DNA of 64,000 nucleotides from Muriicola sp041358175 (lineage in GTDB: Bacteria > Bacteroidota > Bacteroidia > Flavobacteriales > Flavobacteriaceae), in the NCBI RefSeq assembly GCF_041358175.1, contig NZ_JBGKBE010000001.1, forward strand, positions 310,001 through 374,000. Reading direction: 5' to 3'. Each line of letters begins with the position of its first letter. Position 1 is the first letter of the stretch. A program made the position numbers and the translations under genes. Below are positions 8,242-16,358 of the stretch, in pieces. Under the pieces are notes generated by a model. The model was not told the DNA's origin, did no database searches, and was given only the letters and a program-made list of their open reading frames with translations.

Positions 8242-9435
8242 ATGTATAGCAGCATACAGAAATATCTTAAAGAAGAACTGGAAGCCATCGAAGAGGCAGG
8301 CCTCTACAAAAAAGAACGCATTATTACTTCACCCCAGGGTGCAGTTATAAAAATCTCAACCGGGCAGGAGGTGATCAATTTTTGTTCAAATAATTACCTG
8401 GGGCTTTCTTCCCATCCCGAAGTGATACAGGCAGCAAAAGACACGCTGGATTCTCATGGATTTGGAATGTCCTCAGTACGATTTATTTGTGGCACCCAGG
8501 ATATCCACAAAGAACTGGAAGCAAGGATCGCTAAGTTCTACGACACTGAAGATACTATTCTCTATGCCGCGTGCTTTGATGCCAACGGAGGGATTTTTGA
8601 GCCATTGCTATCTGCAGAAGATGCTATTATCTCAGATTCACTGAATCACGCTTCCATTATAGATGGCGTGCGTTTGTGTAAAGCGAAACGCTATCGCTAT
8701 GCGAATAGCGACATGGCAGATCTGGAAACACAGTTAAAACAGGCCAATGCAGATAATGCGCGTTTCAAATTAATTGTTACAGACGGAGTTTTTTCAATGG
8801 ATGGTTTACTGGCCCCACTTGATAAGATATGTGATCTGGCAGAAACCTATGATGCTATGGTTATGATTGACGAATGCCATGCAACCGGCTTTATTGGTAA
8901 AACCGGAAAGGGCACCCTGGAGGAAAAGGGAGTTTTGGATCGTATTGATATTATCACCGGTACGCTTGGAAAAGCCCTGGGCGGCGCAATGGGCGGTTAT
9001 ACCACCGGAAAGAAAGAAATTATCGATATGCTCAGACAGCGGTCCAGGCCTTACCTCTTTAGCAATTCCCTTGCTCCGTCAATTGTAGGAGCCAGTATTA
9101 AGGTATTTGATATCCTGGAAAAGAATACAGATTTAAGGGATAAACTGGAAAGCAACACCAGATATTTTAAAAAAGGGATGAAAGATGCTGGATTCGACAT
9201 CATTGACGGAGATTCCGCTATTGTTCCTGTGATGCTTTATGATGCCAAGTTGTCTCAACAAATGGCCGATATGTTATTGGAAGAGGGTATTTATGTAATT
9301 GGCTTCTTCTATCCAGTAGTTCCCAAAGGTAAAGCCCGGATCAGAGTTCAGCTGTCCGCGGCGCATACCAGAGCCCATTTAGACACAGCGATTGAGGCCT
9401 TTATCAAGGTGGCAAAGGAGCTGAAAATACTCTAA
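8242..9435 (+). CDS. kbl: Glycine C-acetyltransferase (2-amino-3-ketobutyrate CoA ligase)
   Basis: A 397-aa PLP-dependent enzyme of the alpha-oxoamine synthase family. It converts glycine and acetyl-CoA to 2-amino-3-ketobutyrate, or the reverse in threonine breakdown. Visible residues are the cofactor-stacking region around HASII, D210 and H213 (MIDECHATG), and the Schiff-base lysine K244 in TGTLGKALGG. The substrate loop GFGMSSVRFICGT is intact. Length and motifs fit Kbl better than BioF or serine palmitoyltransferase. No threonine dehydrogenase gene is in the window. Two bases separate it from the AddA-like gene, so they are probably co-transcribed. Confidence 0.88.
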   Translation: MYSSIQKYLKEELEAIEEAGLYKKERIITSPQGAVIKISTGQEVINFCSNNYLGLSSHPEVIQAAKDTLDSHGFGMSSVRFICGTQDIHKELEARIAKFYDTEDTILYAACFDANGGIFEPLLSAEDAIISDSLNHASIIDGVRLCKAKRYRYANSDMADLETQLKQANADNARFKLIVTDGVFSMDGLLAPLDKICDLAETYDAMVMIDECHATGFIGKTGKGTLEEKGVLDRIDIITGTLGKALGGAMGGYTTGKKEIIDMLRQRSRPYLFSNSLAPSIVGASIKVFDILEKNTDLRDKLESNTRYFKKGMKDAGFDIIDGDSAIVPVMLYDAKLSQQMADMLLEEGIYVIGFFYPVVPKGKARIRVQLSAAHTRAHLDTAIEAFIKVAKELKIL

Positions 9436-9482
9436 ACCGTACTGTTTTCAGGGGAATACAGTAAAAAAAAAAGAAATTGATT

Positions 9483-9512
9483 TTGTTAATAATTCTTAAC
9501 AACTTACATTTG
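9483..9512 (+). promoter_or_regulatory. Canonical Bacteroidota promoter of the OmpA-family gene
   Basis: TTG at 9483-9485, exactly 19 nt, then TACATTTG at 9505-9512: a full match to the Bacteroidota -33/-7 consensus. Transcription would begin near 9518, giving an AT-rich leader of about 30 nt, as is typical of highly expressed outer-membrane protein genes in this phylum. Confidence 0.8.
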
Positions 9513-9546
9513 CAGCTAATAAACACTTAAACTTAAAAATTTGAAC

Positions 9547-10905
9547 ATGAAACAGCTTAGCAGATTATTGGTTGTTGGCCTACTTTTAATAGGGTTTAAC
9601 AACGTTCAAGCGCAGGATGAGAATAATCCGTGGCAAGTTAGCTTTGGTGTAAACGCGATAGATGTTTATCCTACTAATGACCAAGACGCCGCTTACCCAA
9701 CAGGTACTTTATTCAGTGAGTACTTTAATGTTAACGATCACTGGAACATTTTGCCTTCTATTTCTTATGTATCTGTATCCAAGTATGTAGGAGACGGTTT
9801 CTCTGTAGGAGCCAGGGGTAGTTTGAACCGTATCTCTAAATTGGGTGACGCTTCAGCTGACGACCTTTCTCATTACGCTGTGGATGGTACCATTAAATAT
9901 AATATCCTTAAAGACAAGAAAATCATCCCTTTTGTTGAAATAGGTGGTGGTTATACCTGGGTTGATGAAATCGGATTCGGAACAGCCAACGCTGGTCTTG
10001 GTGCTAGTTACTGGTTTAACGACAACATCGGCTTTACTCTTCAGACAGGCTACAAGCATGCTTTTGAAGATTACGGTGTAAAGCATTTCCAGCACACTGC
10101 TGGTATTTCCATTAAATTCGGTGGAACTGATACCGATGGTGACGGAATCTACGACAAAGACGATGCATGTCCTGAAGTTGCTGGTTTAGCAGCTTTCAAC
10201 GGATGTCCTGACTCTGACGGAGACGGCATCGAAGATGGAAAAGACAGCTGTCCTAATGAAGCTGGTTCTAAAGAATTAAACGGATGTCCTGATGCTGACG
10301 GTGATGGTATCGCTGATAAAGATGACGCATGTCCGAACGAAGCTGGTATCGCTGCCCTTGCTGGTTGCCCAGATGCTGACGGAGACGGAGTAGCTGATAA
10401 AGATGATGCATGTCCTAGCGAAGCTGGTCCTGCTGAAAACAAAGGATGCCCATGGCCTGATACTGATGGTGACGGTGTTCTTGACAAAGACGATCAGTGT
10501 CCAGAAGTTGCGGGAACTGTAGCTAACCAGGGTTGTCCTGAAGTTACTGAAGAAGTTCAGAAGCAATTGAACGACTACGCAAGAACTATCTTGTTCGATA
10601 CTGGTAGGGCTTCTCTGAAAACAGAATCTGTTTCTGTATTCGTAGATATTATCAAGATCCTCAACGAATATCCAAATGCTAAGTTTACTGTTGAAGGACA
10701 TACTGATAGTGTAGGTAGCGATAAACTAAACCAGTCTCTTTCTGAAAAAAGAGCTAACTCAGTTCGTGATTTCCTTATCCAAGAAGGAATTGGAGCAGAC
10801 AGGTTAACAGCCATCGGATACGGTGAAGCTAAGCCTATCGCTTCTAACAACACAAGAGCCGGAAGAGCTCAGAACAGAAGAGTTGAGATCAACTTGGTTA
10901 AATAA
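9547..10905 (+). CDS. OmpA-family outer-membrane protein with thrombospondin type 3 repeats
   Basis: The 452-aa protein starts at ATG 9547; the in-frame TTG at 9541 is less likely. A signal peptide ending at NVQAQ is followed by a beta-barrel of about 170 residues. Then come five calcium-binding type 3 repeats (DTDGDGIYDKDDACP and variants, about residues 195-320). The last 120 residues are an OmpA C-terminal peptidoglycan-binding domain (ILFDTGRASL, VEGHTDSVG, NQSLSEKRA). It should anchor the outer membrane to the cell wall. The consensus promoter and strong terminator indicate a monocistronic, well expressed gene. It sits between the two AddAB-like genes without an obvious functional link. 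Confidence 0.93.
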   Translation: MKQLSRLLVVGLLLIGFNNVQAQDENNPWQVSFGVNAIDVYPTNDQDAAYPTGTLFSEYFNVNDHWNILPSISYVSVSKYVGDGFSVGARGSLNRISKLGDASADDLSHYAVDGTIKYNILKDKKIIPFVEIGGGYTWVDEIGFGTANAGLGASYWFNDNIGFTLQTGYKHAFEDYGVKHFQHTAGISIKFGGTDTDGDGIYDKDDACPEVAGLAAFNGCPDSDGDGIEDGKDSCPNEAGSKELNGCPDADGDGIADKDDACPNEAGIAALAGCPDADGDGVADKDDACPSEAGPAENKGCPWPDTDGDGVLDKDDQCPEVAGTVANQGCPEVTEEVQKQLNDYARTILFDTGRASLKTESVSVFVDIIKILNEYPNAKFTVEGHTDSVGSDKLNQSLSEKRANSVRDFLIQEGIGADRLTAIGYGEAKPIASNNTRAGRAQNRRVEINLVK

Positions 10906-10929
10906 GCAACGTTTATAACTTTATATAAA

Positions 10930-10956
10930 AGCTCCGCAAATGCGGAGCTTTTTTTA
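10930..10956 (+). terminator. Intrinsic terminator of the OmpA-family gene
   Basis: AGCTCCGC and GCGGAGCT enclose an AAAT loop (10930-10949), followed by a T-run to 10955. It ends only ten bases before the ATG of the AddB-like gene. Confidence 0.88.
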
Positions 10957-10965
10957 TTTTTGGCT

Positions 10966-13719
10966 ATGAATACATTTCTTGAAGAAGTGGTCTCCGATAT
11001 TATTTCGGAAAAAGTAGTCGATGACGACCTTGTCCTGGTTGTTCCAAGTAAAAGAGCTAGTCTCTTTCTTCTCCAGAAATTTGCTCAAGCTACAAGTAAA
11101 GCAGGTTTTGCCCCTACTATCTATACTATTGAAGAGTTTATAGGTCTTATTTCCGGCCTGACCTATGCCTCTAATACCCAACTGATCTTCGAATTGTATC
11201 AGGTTTACAAATCTATTCACGGGGATAAGGCTGATAATTTTCATGATTTTTCCAATTGGGGTAACACCCTTTTACAGGACTTTAATGAAATCGATCGCTA
11301 CCTCATTCCTCAAAAGCAGTTATTTGCATACCTCAGTGCCATTCAGGAAACAAATCACTGGTATGTAAAGGCCGATAAAACTCCGATGATAGAGGCGTAT
11401 ATTGAGTTCTGGAATTCCCTTGAAACCATATATCATAAGTTTTCCAAACATTTAATCGATCAGAATATCGGATACCAGGGACTGGTATATCGCAAAGCGA
11501 GCCAAAATATTGAAGAATACGCAGCCGAAGTGAATGAAGGATCGCACTATTTTATTGGTTTTAATGCGCTGAATACTTCAGAATCCACCATCATTCAATG
11601 TCTTTTGGATCAAAAGAAAGCAGAAATCTATTGGGACATTGACCCCGTTTTTATTGAAGATCCTGTCCATGATGCCGGTTATTTTGTTCGATCCTATTTA
11701 AAAAATTGGTCTCATTTTGAAAAAAATACTTTAAAAGGCCCTGCACCGAATTATCTCCAGGAAAAGAATATCAATATTATAGGGGTACCCAGAAATGTCT
11801 CTCAGGCAAAGTATGTTGGTTCTCTTTTAAAACAGTTCACTGCGGATAGCAAACATTCTCCGCAAAGCACTGCAGTGATTCTGGGTGACGAAAACCTCCT
11901 GAATCCATTACTCAATTCCATCCCGGATGTTGTTTCCAGTATCAATATTACGATGGGGCTACCCTTATCACAAACTCCCGCTGCCAGTCTTTACAGCGAA
12001 TTTATAGCTCTTTATCTGAATTGGAATTCCAAAGGCTGGTACTACAATGATATAATCTCCCTGGTTTCACACCCCTATATTAAAAGACTTTTTAAAAAAC
12101 CTGAAGAAACTCTTACTCAGCTTTATAAAGAGATCCGGGAGAAAAATTGGGTGTATATCCAACCCGAACAACTCCACAATCTGAGTAAGGAGGATCGCAG
12201 TATCCTTCAGTTGTTATTTTCCAGAAAATATACTTCTCCCGGAAAACTTCTGGATGCCTCCATAGAAATAGCTCATGAGCTGAAAGAGCGTTTTGAGTCG
12301 TTTGGTGATTCTATTGCCTTGGAATACCTGGCGAAAACATTAGTGGTGATTAATGAAATCAAAATTTACCTTAATAAATACGATTTTATTTATGATATAA
12401 AATCGTTGCAGAGTCTGTACAGAGAGTTGACAAATAAAGAAACCCTGGATTTCTACGGAAAGCCATTGGAAGGCATACAACTGATGGGAATGCTTGAAAG
12501 CAGGAATCTAGATTTTGAAACCGTCATTATTACATCCCTTAATGAAGGTATTTTACCTTCAGGAAAAACAAGTGGGTCCTTTATTCCGTTCGATCTTAAG
12601 CAAGAGTTTAGAATGCCCACCTATAAGGAAAAGGATGCCGTGTACACCTACCATTTCTACCGTCTGCTTCAACGAGCAAAGAATATTTATTTACTATATA
12701 ACACAGAACCTGATGTCCTTGAAGGGGGAGAAAAAAGCAGGTTTATTTCCCAGCTACTTTCAGAAAATCGGGTAGAGGGTAGTATTCGTCAAATTATAGC
12801 CAGCCCTTCTATGAGTTTAACGGCCCCCATAAGAAAATCCATCGCCAAGGATGTTTCCGTATTATCTCTCCTCCGGGAACGCGCCAGAAAGGGATTTTCT
12901 CCTTCATCTCTCTCCAGCTATATCAAAGACCCTATCGATTTTTATAAAAAATACGTGTTGGGGATGAGAGAATCTGAAGAGGTTGAAGAAAATATTGCTG
13001 CCAATACTTTCGGGACCATTATACACGCCAGTATTGAGATTTTATATCAACCGTTTGTGGGATCTGTACTCCGTCCTGAAGCCATCAGGGAACGTATTTC
13101 TTTGATTCCTGAAGTTGTCAGGAATGCCTTTGCGGATTACTATCCTAATGTCTCGCTAACGGAAGGAAAAAATCTTATTGCCTATCATGTAATACAGCGA
13201 TATCTGCATAAATTTCTGGAAATGGAAATAGAAAGTAGCAGGAATCACAAAATCGAATTGATTGCCGTAGAGGAAGAATTAAGCACTACTATAACTGTTC
13301 AGGGCCTGGAATTTCCCATATGTTTAAAGGGGACTATAGACCGGATTGACAAAAAAGACGGCGTTCTTCGAATTCTGGATTATAAAACGGGGAACACAAA
13401 GAATTCTGAGGTTGAAATCACCGGATGGGATGCTATTACTACAGAGCCAGATAAAGGCAAGGCATTTCAAATGATGGCCTACTCCCTGATGTACAATGAA
13501 AAATACGGTACGGAAAACTTTGAAGCCGCCATAATTCCATTTCGCAGTCTCGAGAATGGTTTTATGAGGTTTTGCACAAAAGAAGCTTCAGGGGGACGGT
13601 ATTCTAAAAAAGACTATATTATTACCTCTGCTACACTTTTGGAATTTCGTGAACAGTTTGAGCTTCTAATACGAAAAATATTCGATCAGGAGGTTGCTTT
13701 TGAGGCACCACAAAACTAG
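10966..13719 (+). CDS. AddB-like PD-(D/E)XK nuclease subunit
   Basis: The 917-aa protein starts at ATG 10966; a TTG two codons earlier is possible. The first part resembles the degenerate helicase region of AddB (LVLVVPSKRASLFLL, VIITSLNEGILPSG). The C-terminal third is a RecB-family nuclease: SPSSLSSYIKDPIDFYKKYV, GTIIHASIE, GTIDRIDKKDG, LDYKTG with D805 and K807, then FQMMAYSLMY. The four-cysteine iron-sulfur cluster of Firmicutes AddB is not evident. It probably partners the AddA-like protein at 5105, from which it is separated by kbl and the ompA-type gene. It is convergent with the SDR gene and overlaps it by four bases. Confidence 0.82.
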   Translation: MNTFLEEVVSDIISEKVVDDDLVLVVPSKRASLFLLQKFAQATSKAGFAPTIYTIEEFIGLISGLTYASNTQLIFELYQVYKSIHGDKADNFHDFSNWGNTLLQDFNEIDRYLIPQKQLFAYLSAIQETNHWYVKADKTPMIEAYIEFWNSLETIYHKFSKHLIDQNIGYQGLVYRKASQNIEEYAAEVNEGSHYFIGFNALNTSESTIIQCLLDQKKAEIYWDIDPVFIEDPVHDAGYFVRSYLKNWSHFEKNTLKGPAPNYLQEKNINIIGVPRNVSQAKYVGSLLKQFTADSKHSPQSTAVILGDENLLNPLLNSIPDVVSSINITMGLPLSQTPAASLYSEFIALYLNWNSKGWYYNDIISLVSHPYIKRLFKKPEETLTQLYKEIREKNWVYIQPEQLHNLSKEDRSILQLLFSRKYTSPGKLLDASIEIAHELKERFESFGDSIALEYLAKTLVVINEIKIYLNKYDFIYDIKSLQSLYRELTNKETLDFYGKPLEGIQLMGMLESRNLDFETVIITSLNEGILPSGKTSGSFIPFDLKQEFRMPTYKEKDAVYTYHFYRLLQRAKNIYLLYNTEPDVLEGGEKSRFISQLLSENRVEGSIRQIIASPSMSLTAPIRKSIAKDVSVLSLLRERARKGFSPSSLSSYIKDPIDFYKKYVLGMRESEEVEENIAANTFGTIIHASIEILYQPFVGSVLRPEAIRERISLIPEVVRNAFADYYPNVSLTEGKNLIAYHVIQRYLHKFLEMEIESSRNHKIELIAVEEELSTTITVQGLEFPICLKGTIDRIDKKDGVLRILDYKTGNTKNSEVEITGWDAITTEPDKGKAFQMMAYSLMYNEKYGTENFEAAIIPFRSLENGFMRFCTKEASGGRYSKKDYIITSATLLEFREQFELLIRKIFDQEVAFEAPQN

Positions 13720-14435
13720 GTATTCTTCTTATCGGGCCTGGTGGGCCTCACTTCGATCTTGCTGGGTAATGTACGCGGATTCATTCGCAACAGGTCCTCC
13801 ACCAGCAGGCCGATGTCTTCCGGCTGAATTTTCCAGGAATCCTTATCATCAGGGATATTATTATTAAAATGAGTAGCAACAGAACCCGGCATGATGGTAG
13901 AAACCTTAATGTCAGACGACCTAAGATCGAGCATAGCTGCCTGTGTAAATCCTACCAATCCAAATTTAGAAGCATTATACCCTGTTCCTGAAGCGAAAAA
14001 ATTAGTTCCCGCCAGGCTGGCAATTGTAATATAGTACCCTTGAGACCTTCTCAAGGCATCCAGAGAAGCCTTAAGTGTGAAAAACGGGCCGTTGAGATTG
14101 GTGTCTATCATCTTACGCCATTCCGCTGTACTGAGCTCGCCTACAGGCTTAAAGATGCCCACTCCGGCATTGGCAATTACCACATCGAGCTGCCCCCATT
14201 TTTTAAGTACTGCGTTAACAGCTTTTTCTTCATCCTCAGGCTCTGTGACATCAGACCCCAGACCAAGAACTCTCTCTTCGGTTCCCAATTGCTTAGCCAC
14301 TTCTTTTGCATTCTGAGTATCCCTGCCACTAATGGCAACTTTCATCCCTGCATTGAGGAGGGTTTCCGCAATTCCATAACCTATCCCTTTTGTTCCTCCT
14401 GTGATATAGGCCACTTTCCCTTCTAAATTTACCAT
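13716..14435 (-). CDS. SDR-family oxidoreductase
   Basis: A 239-aa classical short-chain dehydrogenase/reductase. It has the cofactor loop TGGTKGIG (from T12), the NAG motif (NAGVG), catalytic S140 (ITIAS), and Y153 with K157 (YNASK). The SGR just after strand 2 suggests NADP(H) preference. It should reduce or oxidise a small alcohol/ketone in the cytoplasm; the substrate is not predictable. In Bacteroidota such stand-alone genes are often named FabG-like or 3-ketoacyl reductase without proof. Its 3' end overlaps that of the AddB-like gene by four bases. Confidence 0.88.
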   Translation of the reverse strand: MVNLEGKVAYITGGTKGIGYGIAETLLNAGMKVAISGRDTQNAKEVAKQLGTEERVLGLGSDVTEPEDEEKAVNAVLKKWGQLDVVIANAGVGIFKPVGELSTAEWRKMIDTNLNGPFFTLKASLDALRRSQGYYITIASLAGTNFFASGTGYNASKFGLVGFTQAAMLDLRSSDIKVSTIMPGSVATHFNNNIPDDKDSWKIQPEDIGLLVEDLLRMNPRTLPSKIEVRPTRPDKKNT

Positions 14436-14524
14436 TTTTTACTTTTTTTCTAAAATAGGGTGAAGACAAGAAGATCTAAAACATCAGGCGTTATTGTTTT
14501 CTTAAAATAAAAGAAGGCTGCATT

Positions 14525-14554
14525 TTGAAACTTACTTAAAAATTAGTTCCTTTG
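14525..14554 (+). promoter_or_regulatory. Putative promoter of tRNA-Ala
   Basis: TTG at 14525-14527, exactly 19 nt, then TTCCTTTG at 14547-14554 (one mismatch to TAnnTTTG). A start near 14560 leaves a very short leader before the tRNA. Confidence 0.55.
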
Positions 14555-14565
14555 CCCTTGCCTAA

Positions 14566-14641
<76 letters not shown>

Positions 14642-14679
14642 GATCAATCGCAATTTTCATTACGCGATTCGGAAATAAG

Positions 14680-14711
14680 AAAAACTGCCGAGTTTACTCG
14701 AGCAGTTTTTT
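14680..14711 (+). terminator. Intrinsic terminator after tRNA-Ala (copy 1)
   Basis: AAAAACTGC-CGAG, loop TTTA, CTCG-A-GCAGTTTTTT: a nearly continuous stem with one bulged A and U-tracts on both sides, so it could work in both directions. Probably ends the tRNA transcript. Confidence 0.8.
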
Positions 14712-14819
14712 GTTTTCTGAAGCTTCAATACCGCAGGTATTGCATAAGTAATGAAAATTGCATTTGCAGGACGGGAGTTCATCTGGAGCAACGAAGTTAC
14801 TCCGGTTACCCTATTATAG

Positions 14820-14851
14820 AAAAACTGCCGAGTTTACTCGAGCAGTTTTTT
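14820..14851 (+). terminator. Duplicated terminator hairpin (copy 2)
   Basis: Identical to the hairpin at 14680-14711, carried along by the 140-bp duplication. It may serve as a back-up terminator; in the other direction it lies beyond the stop of the universal stress protein gene. Confidence 0.75.
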
Positions 14852-14987
14852 GTTTTCTGAAGCGTCAATACCGCAGGTATTGCATAAGTAATGAAAATTG
14901 CATTTGCAGGACGGGAGTTCATCTGGAGCAACGACAGCTACTCCGATAATCCCGTCGATTCAACCTTTGCTTTCTGTAATGATATAT

Positions 14988-15785
14988 TTAATCCTTCTTT
15001 ACACTAAGAACCAAAACAGGAATCTTGGCTGAGAACTCAGCTTTATGGATAGTATTCTTCTCCCACAAGTTGGTAAAAACCCCTCTCTTCCTCCTGAACA
15101 CGCAGAGAAGGTCCGGTTGATGAAGTTGAATGTGCTCTAAAATCCCGAGATAAGTAGTCGCGTGCTCAGCTAGTGTCAGTTGAGAACTTATATCCATCAA
15201 GGCTGTATTCACCTGCAGGTCTTTATCAGTATATCCGGGAGTTTTTACAAGAAGTAAATGGATATCAGACTCAAACTTATTTTTAATCTGGATAAGGGGA
15301 TCAAGGATTCTATTCCTTTTTAATACTCCCGACTTAAACCCGGTAAGTACAACTTTAAAAGGGCTGAAATTTGTCCCTTTCGGTACGATTAGTGTAGGGA
15401 TATCAGTTCTCTTAATCATTCGCCCCGAAGTATGCCCTAAATAAAGTTCTTCCTTTATATCATTGCTCCTTGGAGCGATTACCAAAAGATCAATCCCTAT
15501 CTCTTCATCAATTTCTTTTAACCCGTCAATAAGATCTCCGTTATAGGTGGCAATTTTTATATCGACATCCCTCGCATTTACCTTACCTATAATTTCTTTC
15601 AGTCTTTCTTTCCCGCTCTTTTCTACTTTGGCAGAAATATTGGTTAATTTCCCCGCACCGCTGGTTACATTAAAAACTTCCATAACATATACCGTGGATG
15701 AGAACTGAGCAGCAAAATCCACCGCAAATTGAAGTGTTTCATGAGCATTGGGTGAGGTTCCGATTGGTACTAATATGTTCTTCAT
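14988..15785 (-). CDS. Universal stress protein, UspA family
   Basis: The 265-aa protein starts at ATG 15785 (MKNILVPIGTSPNAHETL). An upstream in-frame ATG at 15851 would add 22 residues unlike the family. The first half is a clear Usp domain, with the N-terminal VPIGTS strand, LLVIAPRSNDIKEELYLGHTSGRMI and TDIPTLIVPKG. The second half is weaker (IPVLVLSV at the end), giving the usual tandem-Usp layout of Bacteroidota. It is a cytoplasmic stress-related nucleotide-binding protein; no specific signal is known. Divergent from the GNAT gene. Confidence 0.85.
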   Translation of the reverse strand: MKNILVPIGTSPNAHETLQFAVDFAAQFSSTVYVMEVFNVTSGAGKLTNISAKVEKSGKERLKEIIGKVNARDVDIKIATYNGDLIDGLKEIDEEIGIDLLVIAPRSNDIKEELYLGHTSGRMIKRTDIPTLIVPKGTNFSPFKVVLTGFKSGVLKRNRILDPLIQIKNKFESDIHLLLVKTPGYTDKDLQVNTALMDISSQLTLAEHATTYLGILEHIQLHQPDLLCVFRRKRGVFTNLWEKNTIHKAEFSAKIPVLVLSVKKD

Positions 15786-15835
15786 AGTGGTTAGGGATTT
15801 ATACTCTAAATTTACGCAATAATTGGCTTTAAAAA

Positions 15836-16336
15836 ATGATCCGACCCGCAAAGATAGGCGAAATTCACCAGATCATGTGTGTTACAAAGGCCTGTGCACA
15901 TCATATGCTGGCACAGGGAATAGAGCAATGGAACGATCATTACCCATCCCAAGAAATATTTAATAATGATATCGAAAGAGGAGAGTTGTTTGTCAAGGAA
16001 ATTGATGGGCAGATTGTGGGTTACATTTGCATAACTACAGTGATGGATGAGGAATATCTACCCGTAAAATGGCTTACTCCCAATGAAATTAACATTTATG
16101 TACACCGACTTGCAATTCACCCCGATTTTCAGGGAAAAGGATATGCGCGGCAACTTATGGACAAAGCCGAAAAAATGGCGAGGGAGGAAAATTATACCTC
16201 GGTTAGATTGGATACCTTCAGTAAAAATGAGAGAAACCAACGATTTTATGAAGCAAGAGGGTACAAAAAACTGGAACCGATCTATTTTCCGAAACAAAGT
16301 CCCTATCCATTTTATTGTTACGAACTTATTTTATAA
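15836..16336 (+). CDS. GNAT-family N-acetyltransferase
   Basis: A 166-aa single-domain acetyltransferase. The acetyl-CoA pyrophosphate loop is visible as FQGKGYA (Q99 to A104), preceded by the HRLAIHP strand. C-terminal motifs are VRLDTFSKNERNQRFYEARGY, which contains the usual asparagine and tyrosine of motif B. It would transfer an acetyl group to an amine of an unknown small molecule or protein. It is followed 22 bases later by a MATE pump on the same strand, but no functional link is evident. Confidence 0.85.
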   Translation: MIRPAKIGEIHQIMCVTKACAHHMLAQGIEQWNDHYPSQEIFNNDIERGELFVKEIDGQIVGYICITTVMDEEYLPVKWLTPNEINIYVHRLAIHPDFQGKGYARQLMDKAEKMAREENYTSVRLDTFSKNERNQRFYEARGYKKLEPIYFPKQSPYPFYCYELIL

Positions 16337-16358
16337 TTCCTTCATCTGACAACCCGAT

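Larger units (their letters stand above)
14679..14958 (+). repeat. 140-bp tandem duplication downstream of tRNA-Ala
   Basis: Two head-to-tail copies with an exact 140-bp period: 14679-14818 and 14819-14958. The first 116 bases are identical except for one T/G difference (14724 and 14864); the last 24 are diverged. Each copy carries a terminator hairpin, a small palindrome AATACC-GCA-GGTATT (14727-14741 in copy 1), and a 14-bp segment at 14748-14761 that is the exact reverse complement of 14650-14663 just after the tRNA. The stretch 14641-14987 holds no credible protein gene; reading frames there run through the tRNA and the terminators. Confidence 0.85.

Noticed and set aside
9439..9470. TACTGT/ACAGTA hairpin after kbl as a terminator
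   Set aside because: The downstream tract is A-rich on the plus strand, not T-rich, so it does not fit a terminator for kbl.
10149..10487. Long open frames on the minus strand across the OmpA-family gene
   Set aside because: They mirror the calcium-binding repeats of the plus-strand gene, with repetitive Ser/Ala/Pro-rich translation and no start or promoter signals.
14740..14750. Short match GCATAAGTA between the tRNA-flanking repeat and the small RNAs
   Set aside because: Nine bases in AT-rich sequence, with no further similarity and no promoter box in the same position.
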